In this document: piece by piece, positions 27,205 through 34,661 of the stretch
Position numbering within the stretch: position 1 is the stretch's first letter
Layout of the letters: each line of letters opens with the position of its first letter
Assembly: GCF_005870085.1 (NCBI RefSeq)
Contig: NZ_SZNM01000014.1
Location: 1-64,000, forward strand
Source of the DNA: Aquibacillus sediminis
GTDB taxonomy: Bacteria > Bacillota > Bacilli > Bacillales > Amphibacillaceae
Reading direction: 5' to 3'
DNA length: 64,000 nt
Notes under the pieces: generated by a model
What the model was told of the DNA's origin: nothing
What the model saw: the letters and a program-made list of their open reading frames with translations, nothing else
The model's database searches: none
Translations under genes and position numbers: made by a program

Positions 27205-28801
27205 TAGACATACCCCCTTGTGTTTTTGGAATGATTACAGAAAAGGTGGTTCCATACTCACTAGTGTCAATTTCAATACTTCCATTTAATGAATTGATAG
27301 ACTCTTTTACATTAAATAACCCAAATCCCCGTTTTTCACCTACATTACCTTTCGTTGAAAAACCACGTTCGAATAAACGTTCAATATCCCCTTTTAACCC
27401 TTTGCCATTATCCGTGATTTCAAAAATAATATCATTTCCGTAATCCAAAGCGAAGAACGTCACATTTCGATTTTCTCGACACATCACTGCATCAAATGCA
27501 TTGTCTATCAAATTGCCAATGATTGTAATGATATGTGTAACCTCAATATGTTGAGGTAGCTCCTCTAGTGAACTATTTGAGTCCACCAAAAAATGAACCT
27601 TCTTTTCTGATGCCTTACTGATTTTTCCTAACAACACGGCTTGTACTTTGGGATCTTGTATTTGTTCAAATATAAGGCGATTTTTTCGTTCTATCGTGTT
27701 CAACTCTTCTTTTACCAATTCATGTACTTCATCATATCTACCCAACTGTATTAACCCTGAGATCACATGCATCTTATTGGAGAACTCATGGGTTTGTGCT
27801 CGTAAGTTATCCGAATACTCCTTTACTTCAGATAATGTAGATAACATTTCAGTAATCTGCGTTTTGTCTCGTAATGTTGCAACGATTCCTACAAAAGTGT
27901 CTTCCTTAATAATAGGAACTAAATTCATAATAATATCTCGGTGGTTTAAATTCATTTCTTTATTGATAATCGTTTTACGACCTTTTTTTATTTTTTCTAC
28001 ATCAAATTGAGGCAAAATCGATTCTATCCTTTGCGATTTATATTCACCCGACAGATCTAACAATTTCTTTGCTGAGTTGTTCATTAAAGTGATCCGACCT
28101 TTTTCATCTGTAGCAATAACTCCTTCACTAATCGAAGCTAAGATCGAAGAACGTGAGCGGTATAAGGTGGCGATCTCTCGTGGTTCTAATCCCATCGTCT
28201 CCTTTCGTATATGCCTTGCCAATAAAAAACTCAGCAGTATACCTAAAATAAAAATAAATAAAGCAAAGTAAAAAATACTTTTTAACCGTTCAACTATCTC
28301 CTTATTAATCTCCTCTTTTAAATAGCCAACCGATACAACACCGATAATCTGTTCCTCATTCGAATAGACAGGAGATTTTCCAACCATCGCCGGCCCAATA
28401 AATTCATCAGATTCTACCGTATAGTAACCACCGAATACTACCGCCATATAGCCATCATCAAAGGGGAATTTTTTCCCTATCACCTCATTGTTAGGATGAT
28501 AAACAACCCTTCCTTCTTTATTTTGAATAACAGCAAACATTCCGTTCTTTTTACTGCTGTACTGGTTTACAAGCAGTTGCAATCGCTTACTATCTATTTG
28601 AAAAATAGCCTCTTCAACTTCTGGATTAAAAGCCAATGTTTTGGATGTTTGTAAACTTAAATTCTCTCTACTAGTATAGACTTGTTGAATATCAAAATAA
28701 GCAAAGACTCCTAATAATAGAATAATTAATGACAGCATGATACCAGTTACTAGACCTGTAATTTTCGTCTGTAATGATACATATAAAAGTTTTCTTAACA
28801 A
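27197..28801 (-). CDS. CitA/DcuS/CitS-type sensor histidine kinase
   Basis: A 534-residue membrane kinase. Membrane helices at about residues 13-36 and 175-195 enclose an extracytoplasmic PDC/CACHE sensor with FPFDDGYMAVVFGGYY and GVVSVGY. A cytoplasmic PAS domain follows (about 215-320), then the phospho-acceptor His338 in RAQTHEFSNKMH and a HATPase domain (NLIDNAFDAV, DNGKGL, GFGLFNVKES). This layout is typical of citrate/dicarboxylate sensors. The start is a TTG with only a weak ribosome site, so it is uncertain by a few codons. It is expected to sense the carboxylate imported by TctABC. Confidence 0.9.
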   Translation of the reverse strand: MLRKLLYVSLQTKITGLVTGIMLSLIILLLGVFAYFDIQQVYTSRENLSLQTSKTLAFNPEVEEAIFQIDSKRLQLLVNQYSSKKNGMFAVIQNKEGRVVYHPNNEVIGKKFPFDDGYMAVVFGGYYTVESDEFIGPAMVGKSPVYSNEEQIIGVVSVGYLKEEINKEIVERLKSIFYFALFIFILGILLSFLLARHIRKETMGLEPREIATLYRSRSSILASISEGVIATDEKGRITLMNNSAKKLLDLSGEYKSQRIESILPQFDVEKIKKGRKTIINKEMNLNHRDIIMNLVPIIKEDTFVGIVATLRDKTQITEMLSTLSEVKEYSDNLRAQTHEFSNKMHVISGLIQLGRYDEVHELVKEELNTIERKNRLIFEQIQDPKVQAVLLGKISKASEKKVHFLVDSNSSLEELPQHIEVTHIITIIGNLIDNAFDAVMCRENRNVTFFALDYGNDIIFEITDNGKGLKGDIERLFERGFSTKGNVGEKRGFGLFNVKESINSLNGSIEIDTSEYGTTFSVIIPKTQGGMSND

Positions 28802-29111
28802 AGTACCACATACTTTCAGAGAGTTTATTACTATAATAAAATTTTGACATATTTATAGTGATTAATAAAAGACCAATGATTCTATTTTTCTTAACTAATT
28901 GACTCTATTTGTCTATTCTAAGTGAAAGTTCAAACTTATTTTCGATTAATAATTATTTCTATCTTCAGTCAATAATCCCCTCCCATAAAAATGACTTTTT
29001 TCATCATTCAATTAGTTCTAGAGTCAGGCGTCAGGTTTTGTCCACCTGTTCCAGCACTATTCTCTTCAGCAATCAAATAGGAAGATGATACTGTCGTGAC
29101 CACCATAAAAG
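28802..29111. other. Gene-free stretch upstream of the sensor kinase
   Basis: About 310 bp, AT-rich on the left. Near 29025-29055 are degenerate CAGGTTTTGTCC/ACCTGTTCC segments that resemble the GGGACA repeats. No ORF or RNA is supported. Confidence 0.45.
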
Positions 29112-29143
29112 GAACCCGGACACGTGCGCCCGTGCCCCGGTTC
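29112..29143 (-). terminator. GC-rich hairpin overlapping the stop of the short SpoVIF-like gene
   Basis: GAACCCGGACACG pairs with CGTGCCCCGGTTC, with one mismatch and a loop of about six bases. It abuts the stop codon, with weak T content after it. It may be a terminator or a REP-type element. Confidence 0.5.
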
Positions 29144-29357
29144 ATCTATGATCACGTCGTTTTTCTAAAATTTTTCTGGCAATCCTTTCTTCTGTTTGTC
29201 TTGGTAGTCGTTTTCCAATCAATTTACCTCCGTGTTTTACTACTTGCCTAGCCGTGTATTCATCATGAATTCCACCTTTAAATGAATTGGCAAGTTTAGA
29301 GGCGCGTCTCATATCAATTCCTGTTTTCTTTTCGATTTGTCTAAATAGATCCGTCAT
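29142..29357 (-). CDS. SpoVIF-like small protein, short paralogue
   Basis: This 71-residue basic protein (MTDLFRQIEKKTGIDMRRA...) shares the FxxxEKKTGxxxxxAxKLA opening and the EYTARQVVKHGGKLIGKRLPRQTEE core with the gene at 29651, which matches the stage VI sporulation protein F family. It lacks the C-terminal extension. AAGGGGG lies before the ATG. Upstream is CTTATAGTA, one mismatch from the SigK -10 box, but no matching -35 is seen. It is likely a sporulation or spore-coat maturation protein, produced in the mother cell. Confidence 0.7.
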   Translation of the reverse strand: MTDLFRQIEKKTGIDMRRASKLANSFKGGIHDEYTARQVVKHGGKLIGKRLPRQTEERIARKILEKRRDHR

Positions 29358-29617
29358 TGTTATTTCCCCCTTACTATAAGTAAAAATTCCATCAGGGAGG
29401 GTCCATCATTTCCTTCCGATGGTTAATATTACAAGAGGATGACCTGGAGGGCCTTGCACGAATTGCGATTTTATGAACATTTTCCTCCACTTATCTTTCA
29501 TGAGTTTTCTCGGAATGTTGAAGTGGGGGACAGGGTTGCTACTACCCACGCCACTTTTGCTCCTTCTGCAGTAGTAAAATCTATTCCTAACGAAAATGAA
29601 CTCGCTCACTTAAACAG

Positions 29618-29652
29618 AACTGGGACAAATGCCCTGTCCCCGTGTCCCAGTT
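29618..29652. repeat. GGGACA palindromic repeat, best-formed copy
   Basis: AACTGGGACAAATGCCCTG and GTCCCCGTGTCCCAGTT form a hairpin with outer arms AACTGGGACA/TGTCCCAGTT. It abuts the stop of the spoVIF-like gene. A degenerate half copy (GGGGGACAGGG) lies near 29524. Confidence 0.7.
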
Positions 29653-29893
29653 ATTTCAACATTCGTTTTACTGCTGATTCGTTTACTTTGTTGTTCATTA
29701 GCATGTTTACAATCATGTCTTCTGTTTCTTTTGGGACTCTTTTACCTGCTAATTTTCCTACTTGTTTCACTAATTGTCTTGCTGTTCTTTCATCTTGCAA
29801 ATTCTTTCCATTATATGCACTGGCTAGTTTGGCAGCTCTATTTATATCTACACCTGTTTTCTTTTCAACTTTTTTAAACATATCTTCATTCAT
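29651..29893 (-). CDS. spoVIF: Stage VI sporulation protein F family protein
   Basis: An 80-residue protein (MNEDMFKKVEKKTGVDINRAAKLA...) matching SpoVIF, which in B. subtilis is a small mother-cell protein needed for coat assembly and spore resistance late in sporulation. The core DERTARQLVKQVGKLAGKRVPKETED is conserved and the C-terminal NESAVKRMLK corresponds to the end of the family. GAAAGGAGGG precedes the ATG. A SigK-type promoter lies 22-48 bp upstream. It marks the organism as an endospore former. The gene at 29142 is a shorter copy. Confidence 0.82.
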   Translation of the reverse strand: MNEDMFKKVEKKTGVDINRAAKLASAYNGKNLQDERTARQLVKQVGKLAGKRVPKETEDMIVNMLMNNKVNESAVKRMLK

Positions 29894-29914
29894 TGTTATC
29901 CCTCCTTTCTTTAC

Positions 29915-29941
29915 TACTTTATGTACAATCTCTCGTAAAGT
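29915..29941 (-). promoter_or_regulatory. SigK-type promoter of the spoVIF-like gene
   Basis: On the minus strand CATAAAGTA (29923-29915) fits the SigK -10 box CATANNNTA, with AC at -35 (29941-29940) 16 bases upstream. The B. subtilis spoVIF gene is also SigK-dependent. Confidence 0.6.
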
Positions 29942-29969
29942 TTGGATGGATAACTAGCTAGAATGGAAA

Positions 29970-30010
29970 TAGGACACAGTCCCCTCTGACCCACTTAAAA
30001 GAATGGGACA
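29970..30010. repeat. Degenerate GGGACA repeat
   Basis: AGGACACAGTCCCCTCTGACCCA followed by ATGGGACA, a decayed copy of the family next to a gene remnant. Confidence 0.45.
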
Positions 30011-30015
30011 AAAGG

Positions 30016-30150
30016 TTAAGATAAATAATTAAAAATTGGTGTGAACTCAGCGATCACAAGTGCGATCGTACCTAATGCCATTACAAATGGAATTAAAGCA
30101 AACCAAATATCCACTAGACGACATGTGTTTTTGAAATAATTTTTATTCAT
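30016..30150 (-). pseudogene. 44-codon remnant of a nucleoside-recognition/YjiH-type membrane protein
   Basis: The minus strand reads MNKNYFKNTCRLVDIWF... to IAEFTPIFNYLS and stops. The segment DIWFALIPFVMALGTIALVIAEFTPIF (split here) looks like the gate domain of YjiH-like membrane proteins, which have several hundred residues. There is no ribosome site, and a degenerate GGGACA repeat follows the stop. I read it as an internal fragment left by deletion. The family call is by memory of the pattern and is tentative. Confidence 0.35.
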
Positions 30151-30238
30151 TTTGTTAAGTATAAAAATGGAATCTTATTAGAGATGCTCATCAAAACAAA
30201 TCATCAACGCAGAACTTATATATTTTAGGAGGTACACA

Positions 30239-31429
30239 ATGTTTAATAGATGGTTCGTCGTTATTGGGGCGATTTTAGTACAAGTTAGTTTAGGTGCTGT
30301 TTATGGTTGGAGCCTGTTCAATCAACCACTTGCAGATAAGTTTGGCTGGTCGATTGACGATATTGTGATTACATTCTCGATCACCATTGCCACTTTTGCC
30401 TTATTCACGATTTTTGCAGGAAAATTACAAGATCAAATTGGGTCTAGATGGGTCGCAACAGGTGGAGGGATTCTGTTAGGTGTTGGACTGATGCTTGCAA
30501 GTCAAGCCGACACACTGATTGAATTATATTTGTATTACGGAATTATCGGTGGGGCTGGTATCGGAACAGCATATGTTTGTCCTTTAGCAGCTGCTGTTAA
30601 ATGGTTCCCAGAAAAAAGAGGCCTAATTAGCGGTATTGCTGTTGCTGGCTTTGGTGGTGGTGGATTAATTTTCAAACCTATTATCTCATCTTTTATTGAA
30701 ACATCCGGTGTTTCTACGACATTTCTTTATTTAGGTATTATTTTCTTAGTGCTTGTTGTCGGTGGCGCTCAACTTCTTCGTGAGCCTAAACAAGAACAGA
30801 CGAATGATCAAAAAGGCCCTCAACATGAAAAGCAGTTCAGTGCAAAAGAAATGCTACGCACCCCTCAATTTTACATCTTATGGATCATGTTCTTATTTGG
30901 CGCAATCTCAGGACTATTGGTTATTAGCCTTGCCGTTGACATTGGCATGAGTATTGCGAACCTTGATATTGAGACTGCTGGGATAGCTGTGATGATCATC
31001 GCCTTATTTAATGCAGGAGGGCGAATCATTTGGGGGCTTATATCAGATAAAATTGGGCGAAGACCTACCTTTTTTATTATGTACATTATGACTGCAGTTG
31101 TGATGTTTTATATGAGTGTCGGTATGCTAAACTTTGCTTTATTCATCGTTTCGGTATCTTTAATTGGTTTTACCTTTGGAGGGTTTCTGGCCCTATTCCC
31201 ATCACAAACAGCTGATTATTATGGTGTGAAAAACTTAGGGGTAAATTACGGAATCATGTATCAGGCATACGGGATAGCAGCCTTAGTCGGACCAGTCATT
31301 GCATCAGCTATTCCATTAACGCAAACTTTCCTGATCACCGCGATCCTAAGCATTTTAGCCATTGGCCTATCCTTTTTATTAAAGGAACCAGTCAAGCATG
31401 AAAAGTTTCAAGTAGTAGAAAATGAGTAA
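30239..31429 (+). CDS. OFA-family MFS transporter (oxalate/formate antiporter type)
   Basis: This 396-residue protein has twelve hydrophobic segments and OFA landmarks: LGAVYGWSLFNQPL in the first helix, GGGILLGVGL, GIGTAYVCPLAAAVKWFPEKRGL and GFGGGGLIFKP. The family includes oxalate:formate exchangers and YhjX-like pyruvate-responsive carriers, so a small organic acid is the expected substrate. TAGGAGGTACACA precedes the ATG. It stands alone, flanked by repeats on both sides. The substrate cannot be fixed from sequence. Confidence 0.88.
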   Translation: MFNRWFVVIGAILVQVSLGAVYGWSLFNQPLADKFGWSIDDIVITFSITIATFALFTIFAGKLQDQIGSRWVATGGGILLGVGLMLASQADTLIELYLYYGIIGGAGIGTAYVCPLAAAVKWFPEKRGLISGIAVAGFGGGGLIFKPIISSFIETSGVSTTFLYLGIIFLVLVVGGAQLLREPKQEQTNDQKGPQHEKQFSAKEMLRTPQFYILWIMFLFGAISGLLVISLAVDIGMSIANLDIETAGIAVMIIALFNAGGRIIWGLISDKIGRRPTFFIMYIMTAVVMFYMSVGMLNFALFIVSVSLIGFTFGGFLALFPSQTADYYGVKNLGVNYGIMYQAYGIAALVGPVIASAIPLTQTFLITAILSILAIGLSFLLKEPVKHEKFQVVENE

Positions 31430-31439
31430 ATGCAAAAAG

Positions 31440-31556
31440 AGATTGGGATCGTGACTCAAAAAACGATATAACGTAGAACCACATTCTATGGTGTAATTCC
31501 AATTAGCGAATATAGTCGTTTATTCATCTTAGCTACGTTCCTTCCCTTTTTTTGAA
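31440..31556. repeat. Hairpin-rich element after the OFA transporter
   Basis: AACGTAG near 31471 pairs with CTACGTT near 31535, and ACGATATAACG and AGTCGTTT lie inside the arms. A T-run follows at about 31548. It may terminate the transporter gene and resembles other intergenic Bacillaceae repeats. Confidence 0.4.
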
Positions 31557-31599
31557 CCTGTTTCAATATAAGAGAATCTTAGTTATGAATACATATCTA

Positions 31600-31920
31600 A
31601 TAATTGGAAAGAGGAGCGTTGTCCGATTGGTGCGAGACAAGTGGCGGGGTGTGCAGAAAAGCCATTTGGATGCACGGACATTTAATCCACTATTCCTTCA
31701 CCTAGGTCATGTTTCAGAGTGCGGACGGACATCTGATGCGTTATTCGATAGAAATCAACGTGAACTGGCTCATATCTATACGATTAGAGGAACAGATGTC
31801 CGCCACCAACCAAAAAGAAGTGATTTTAGCAGGAATAAGGGAATAATTGTCCGTACAAAGCCTGTTAATCACAGCATTGGCATTAATCAGCCGCGACTGT
31901 CACCCAGACCCGGGTAGACC
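31600..31920. repeat. GC-rich island of inverted GGACA/TGTCC motifs
   Basis: About 320 bp clearly richer in GC than its surroundings. Motifs recur in both directions: TTGTCCGATT, CACGGACATTTAATCC, GCGGACGGACATCTGATGCG, AACAGATGTCCGCC and AATAATTGTCCG. A frame of 121 codons spans it but has no ribosome site and an odd composition, so I read the island as a structured noncoding repeat. Confidence 0.5.
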
Positions 31921-32385
31921 TATCAAGGACAATTGTCTTTTTAAGAGGTCACTACCCCCGATATCACAAACTGCCCCTTTATATCTTCATCCATGTATAT
32001 ATCTACACCTAAAATAATATAGGTTTAAAGTACTGGTTAATTAGGTGCATCACATTCTGAATAGTGGGAATTTTTTAATGATTTCGTGTTAGTTTATTTT
32101 ATTTTTTCTTACTAACCCTATATCTTCTACCAACATTTGCTTCAATTGAAGGGAGTGGTCAAAAAATTAACAACAAACAAATCTACTCCAGACTGGATTA
32201 ACTTTTATATCTTAAATGAATTCAATTCATTATAAAAAAATTAAGATTTCATATTATACTTATATTGTAGTATAAGGAAGAACTTGTTCTAAGCAAAAAC
32301 AGGATAAACTCTAAACGGCAGAATTTGTCATTCTTCCTTCATATATACATTTGTTACACTAAAACTTTTAAAAGGAGCCGTTATT
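31921..32385. other. Gene-free stretch with a long leader-like inverted repeat
   Basis: About 465 bp of AT-rich sequence. Near its right end AAGGAAGAA (32274) and TTCTTCCTT (32331) are perfect 9-bp arms enclosing about 48 bases, just upstream of the PNPOx-like gene. The element may be a leader RNA or operator. It matches no riboswitch I know. Confidence 0.4.
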
Positions 32386-32979
32386 TTGGAGTTAGTTGCT
32401 AATATTATTTCATTATTTAAAAAAGACAACAAATTAGAAGCGAAGCACGGAGAGAAAGTGATGCAAAAAAGACTTGGAACAGAACAGAAAGCATTAGCAT
32501 TTTATGACAAACAAGTTTTGGATTACTTGAATAATGACATGATGGCATTTATAAAAAAGCAAGAAAACGCCTTTATTTCCACAAGTGACGCCAACGGGCA
32601 TTGTGATAGTTCTTACCGGGGTGGAGAGGCTGGTTTTATAAAAATCATTGATAAAAAAAACGTCATCTACCCTGAGTATATAGGAAACGGGGTCCAAGCA
32701 TCTCTTGGGAACATGTATGAAAATCCACATGTGGCTATTTTGCTTATTGATTTCTACAAACATCAAATTGGCCTGCATTTGAACGGGCGTGTAGAAATCT
32801 TGGGTAAAGACGAAGTAGATATAGAAGATGGTGAACAAAAGAAGATAAAATGCTGGGTTAAAGTAGAAATCGAAGAAGCCTACATTCATTGTTCTAAAAG
32901 AATACCTCATTTAGAGAAAGTTAGAGAAAATAACGAGAACAAAGCATTTGGAAACTTTTTTAAAACGCTCGGTAAATGA
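32386..32979 (+). CDS. Pyridoxamine 5'-phosphate oxidase-like (split-barrel) flavin-binding protein
   Basis: This 197-residue protein has the split-barrel pattern of the PNPOx-like family: FIKKQENAFISTSDANGHCDSSYRGGEAGFIKI, then HVAILLIDFYKHQIGLHLNGRVEI. Such proteins bind FMN or F420-like cofactors, but many have no known reaction. An unusual N-terminal extension (residues 1-45) and a charged C-terminal tail are present. The start is a TTG with AAAAGGAG nine bases upstream. No neighbour suggests a pathway. Function unknown beyond probable flavin binding. Confidence 0.75.
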   Translation: MELVANIISLFKKDNKLEAKHGEKVMQKRLGTEQKALAFYDKQVLDYLNNDMMAFIKKQENAFISTSDANGHCDSSYRGGEAGFIKIIDKKNVIYPEYIGNGVQASLGNMYENPHVAILLIDFYKHQIGLHLNGRVEILGKDEVDIEDGEQKKIKCWVKVEIEEAYIHCSKRIPHLEKVRENNENKAFGNFFKTLGK

Positions 32980-33222
32980 ACTAGTATAATGATAGAGTAA
33001 TTACCTAAAGCAAAATTAACACACAAAATTTTATTTCCATTCAACTTTGTCCTTATTCAAGACTTTTCATTCGACAAAATCCAAGTGTACCATTGTTAAT
33101 AGAAACGTTCCCCACCCTTTGAGTGAGAAGAATGTCTTTCGAGCAGTGCCTGCACGATTTCCTAATGAATTGATTGTAGTAATTTTCAGTGTAAAGTCTC
33201 ATCAAAAATACACGATTTTTGT
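32980..33222. other. Intergenic stretch after the PNPOx-like gene
   Basis: About 240 bp without a supported gene, leading to an extended -10 promoter at 33223. The whole gap to bioY is about 525 bp and contains that promoter, a terminator and a BirA operator. Confidence 0.45.
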
Positions 33223-33285
33223 TATAATGGTTTAGTTGACACTTAAGCCATCTATGTATACGCATAGATGGCTTTTCTTTTTTTT
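33223..33285 (+). ncRNA. Candidate very short transcription unit: extended -10 promoter followed by a terminator
   Basis: TGTTATAAT is an extended -10 box (TATAAT at 33223-33228). Some 17 bases later a perfect 12-bp hairpin begins, AAGCCATCTATG/CATAGATGGCTT with loop TATACG, followed by a run of Ts. Transcription would give an RNA of about 50 bases. The -35 is weak. It could instead be only a terminator for the upstream gene. Confidence 0.35.
33245..33285 (+). terminator. Perfect 12-bp terminator hairpin
   Basis: AAGCCATCTATG at 33245 pairs with CATAGATGGCTT at 33263, followed by TTCTTTTTTTT. Confidence 0.85.
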
Positions 33286-33413
33286 ATTAAATGAAACAAA
33301 GGGTTCAGATGAGAAATGCAATAGGGTTTTAATGGGATTTTTTTGTTGTTATTATGATTAAGGACTTGGGGTTTCTCTAACGATCAAAGGCCAATTGTTC
33401 TTTCTCTCACCCA

Positions 33414-33443
33414 CCGTTAACCTAAAATTATTTAAGTTGACAA
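33414..33443 (+). promoter_or_regulatory. BirA operator overlapping the bioY promoter
   Basis: CCGTTAACC and AGTTGACAA, 12 bases apart, each match seven of nine positions of the Firmicute BirA half-sites TTGTTAACC/GGTTAACAA. TTGACA inside the right half serves as -35, with TATCCT 17 bases on as -10, so bound BirA-biotinyl-AMP would block transcription. Confidence 0.7.
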
Positions 33444-33506
33444 TAATCACATAATCTTTTATCCTTTTATCAGAATAGTTTTTATTTAAGGTGAGGAGTT
33501 GCAATT

Positions 33507-34085
33507 ATGAAATTAAGTACTAGGGATATCACGCTTTCAGGTATGTTTGCTGCATTGATGGCAATTGGTGCAAATATCACCTCATTCATTGTCATTGGTA
33601 GTGTGCCGATTACTCTAACAACCTTTTTCAGTATACTAGCTGGTCTACTATTAGGGAGTCGGTTAGGGGCTATTTCCATGACGGTTTACGCTCTCGTTGG
33701 TCTTGCTGGAGCACCAGTCTTTTCTCAGTTTTCCGGCGGATTATCTGCCCTAGTGAGCCCTACATTCGGATTCATTATATCTTATATTCTAGTAGCTTAT
33801 GTTGTCGGTAAAATTGTTGAATGGAATGCTTCCAATCACTGGTTTATCATTGCCGCTTTAGTTGGGTTCGTCATCAATTATACTTTTGGCACAAATTGGT
33901 TGTATGTTGCCTACAAGTATTTGGCTTCTACTGATGCGATTAGTTATAACGTTGCATGGGCATGGATGGCAGCACCCTTACCGAAAGATATCATCCTATC
34001 TACTTTTGCTGGCATATTGGCACCTAGGTTGTATAAAAGTATAAATAAAAATGCGACTATAGCAACAGATAATTCGGTCGCCTAA
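33507..34085 (+). CDS. bioY: Biotin ECF transporter substrate-binding (S) component
   Basis: A 192-residue membrane protein with six hydrophobic segments and BioY landmarks: LSGMFAALMAIGANI, VPITLTTFFSILAGLLLG, YALVGLAGAPVFSQFSGG, and the C-terminal PKDIILSTFAGILAPRL. BioY captures biotin and works with the shared ECF energising module encoded elsewhere. GGTGAGGAG precedes the ATG. The BirA operator upstream supports the call. It is monocistronic and ends at a GC-rich stem. Confidence 0.93.
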   Translation: MKLSTRDITLSGMFAALMAIGANITSFIVIGSVPITLTTFFSILAGLLLGSRLGAISMTVYALVGLAGAPVFSQFSGGLSALVSPTFGFIISYILVAYVVGKIVEWNASNHWFIIAALVGFVINYTFGTNWLYVAYKYLASTDAISYNVAWAWMAAPLPKDIILSTFAGILAPRLYKSINKNATIATDNSVA

Positions 34086-34123
34086 TAATCGATCTACTTA
34101 GTTAGGAATTGGTTATGTTAGTA

Positions 34124-34193
34124 GCAGGGGGACTAATGGTTAGCCTACTCGGACCGGACCTTAACCACCGGTTGCTCCCCCACTTATTTTTTT
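34124..34193 (+). terminator. Probable bioY terminator
   Basis: GGGGGA at 34127 pairs with TCCCCC at 34176, with inner pairing of GGTTA/TAACC, followed by TTATTTTTTT. The stem is interrupted. Confidence 0.45.
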
Positions 34194-34246
34194 CTGTTTA
34201 TCCTTATATCTTGGTGGTGCCTTACTGCTATCTAGCCTGCAAAAAA

Positions 34247-34579
34247 CTAATGAACTCCAAAATACAAATGGGCATGGTTTTTACAACCTGGATTAAAGGA
34301 ACGATGGCAATAAGGACAAGAAGAATGACAGGTTAAATATTCGTTAATTGTTAATTCACTTCCACATTCACCACATAAGATGGCTTTTTGACCAAATTCT
34401 TCTCTTCCCCAAATCTCTGCTGGATGATCCGCTTCTTCTTCGTGGCACTTGTAACACGGGTAATAAGTCTTGCAACATTTAAATTTAATCGCAATGATAT
34501 CGACCAACTTATCATAATGCTTGCAACGAGTTTGTTTATCTTTCACCGATCCACGAACGTTCATTCCATGTATGTTCAT
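34247..34579 (-). CDS. CHY-type zinc finger protein
   Basis: A 110-residue protein with the CHY zinc-finger spacing: TRCKHYDKLVDIIAIKFKCC, YYPCYKCHEE, ILCGECGSEL and SSCPYCHRSFNPGCKNH. Together these supply about nine Cys/His ligands for three zinc ions. AGGTGG lies shortly before the ATG at 34579; the frame runs further upstream without a good site. In bacteria these are small stand-alone proteins of unknown role; in eukaryotes the domain occurs in ubiquitin ligases such as Pirh2. It is convergent with bioY. Confidence 0.85.
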   Translation of the reverse strand: MNIHGMNVRGSVKDKQTRCKHYDKLVDIIAIKFKCCKTYYPCYKCHEEEADHPAEIWGREEFGQKAILCGECGSELTINEYLTCHSSCPYCHRSFNPGCKNHAHLYFGVH

Positions 34580-34661
34580 TTTCACACCACCTTCTAAGAC
34601 TTGCAATGATTCCCCTGCTTTAAAGAAAGTACAAGAATCGTACCCGTGCTTCCCAAATTTT

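Noticed and set aside
31552-31917. 121-codon open frame across the GC-rich island
   Set aside because: No ribosome site, Arg/His-rich odd composition, and the DNA is built of inverted GGACA motifs; it is better explained as noncoding repeat sequence.
34109-34336. 75-codon frame after bioY
   Set aside because: It overlaps the probable bioY terminator and the antisense of the CHY zinc-finger gene, and has no ribosome site.
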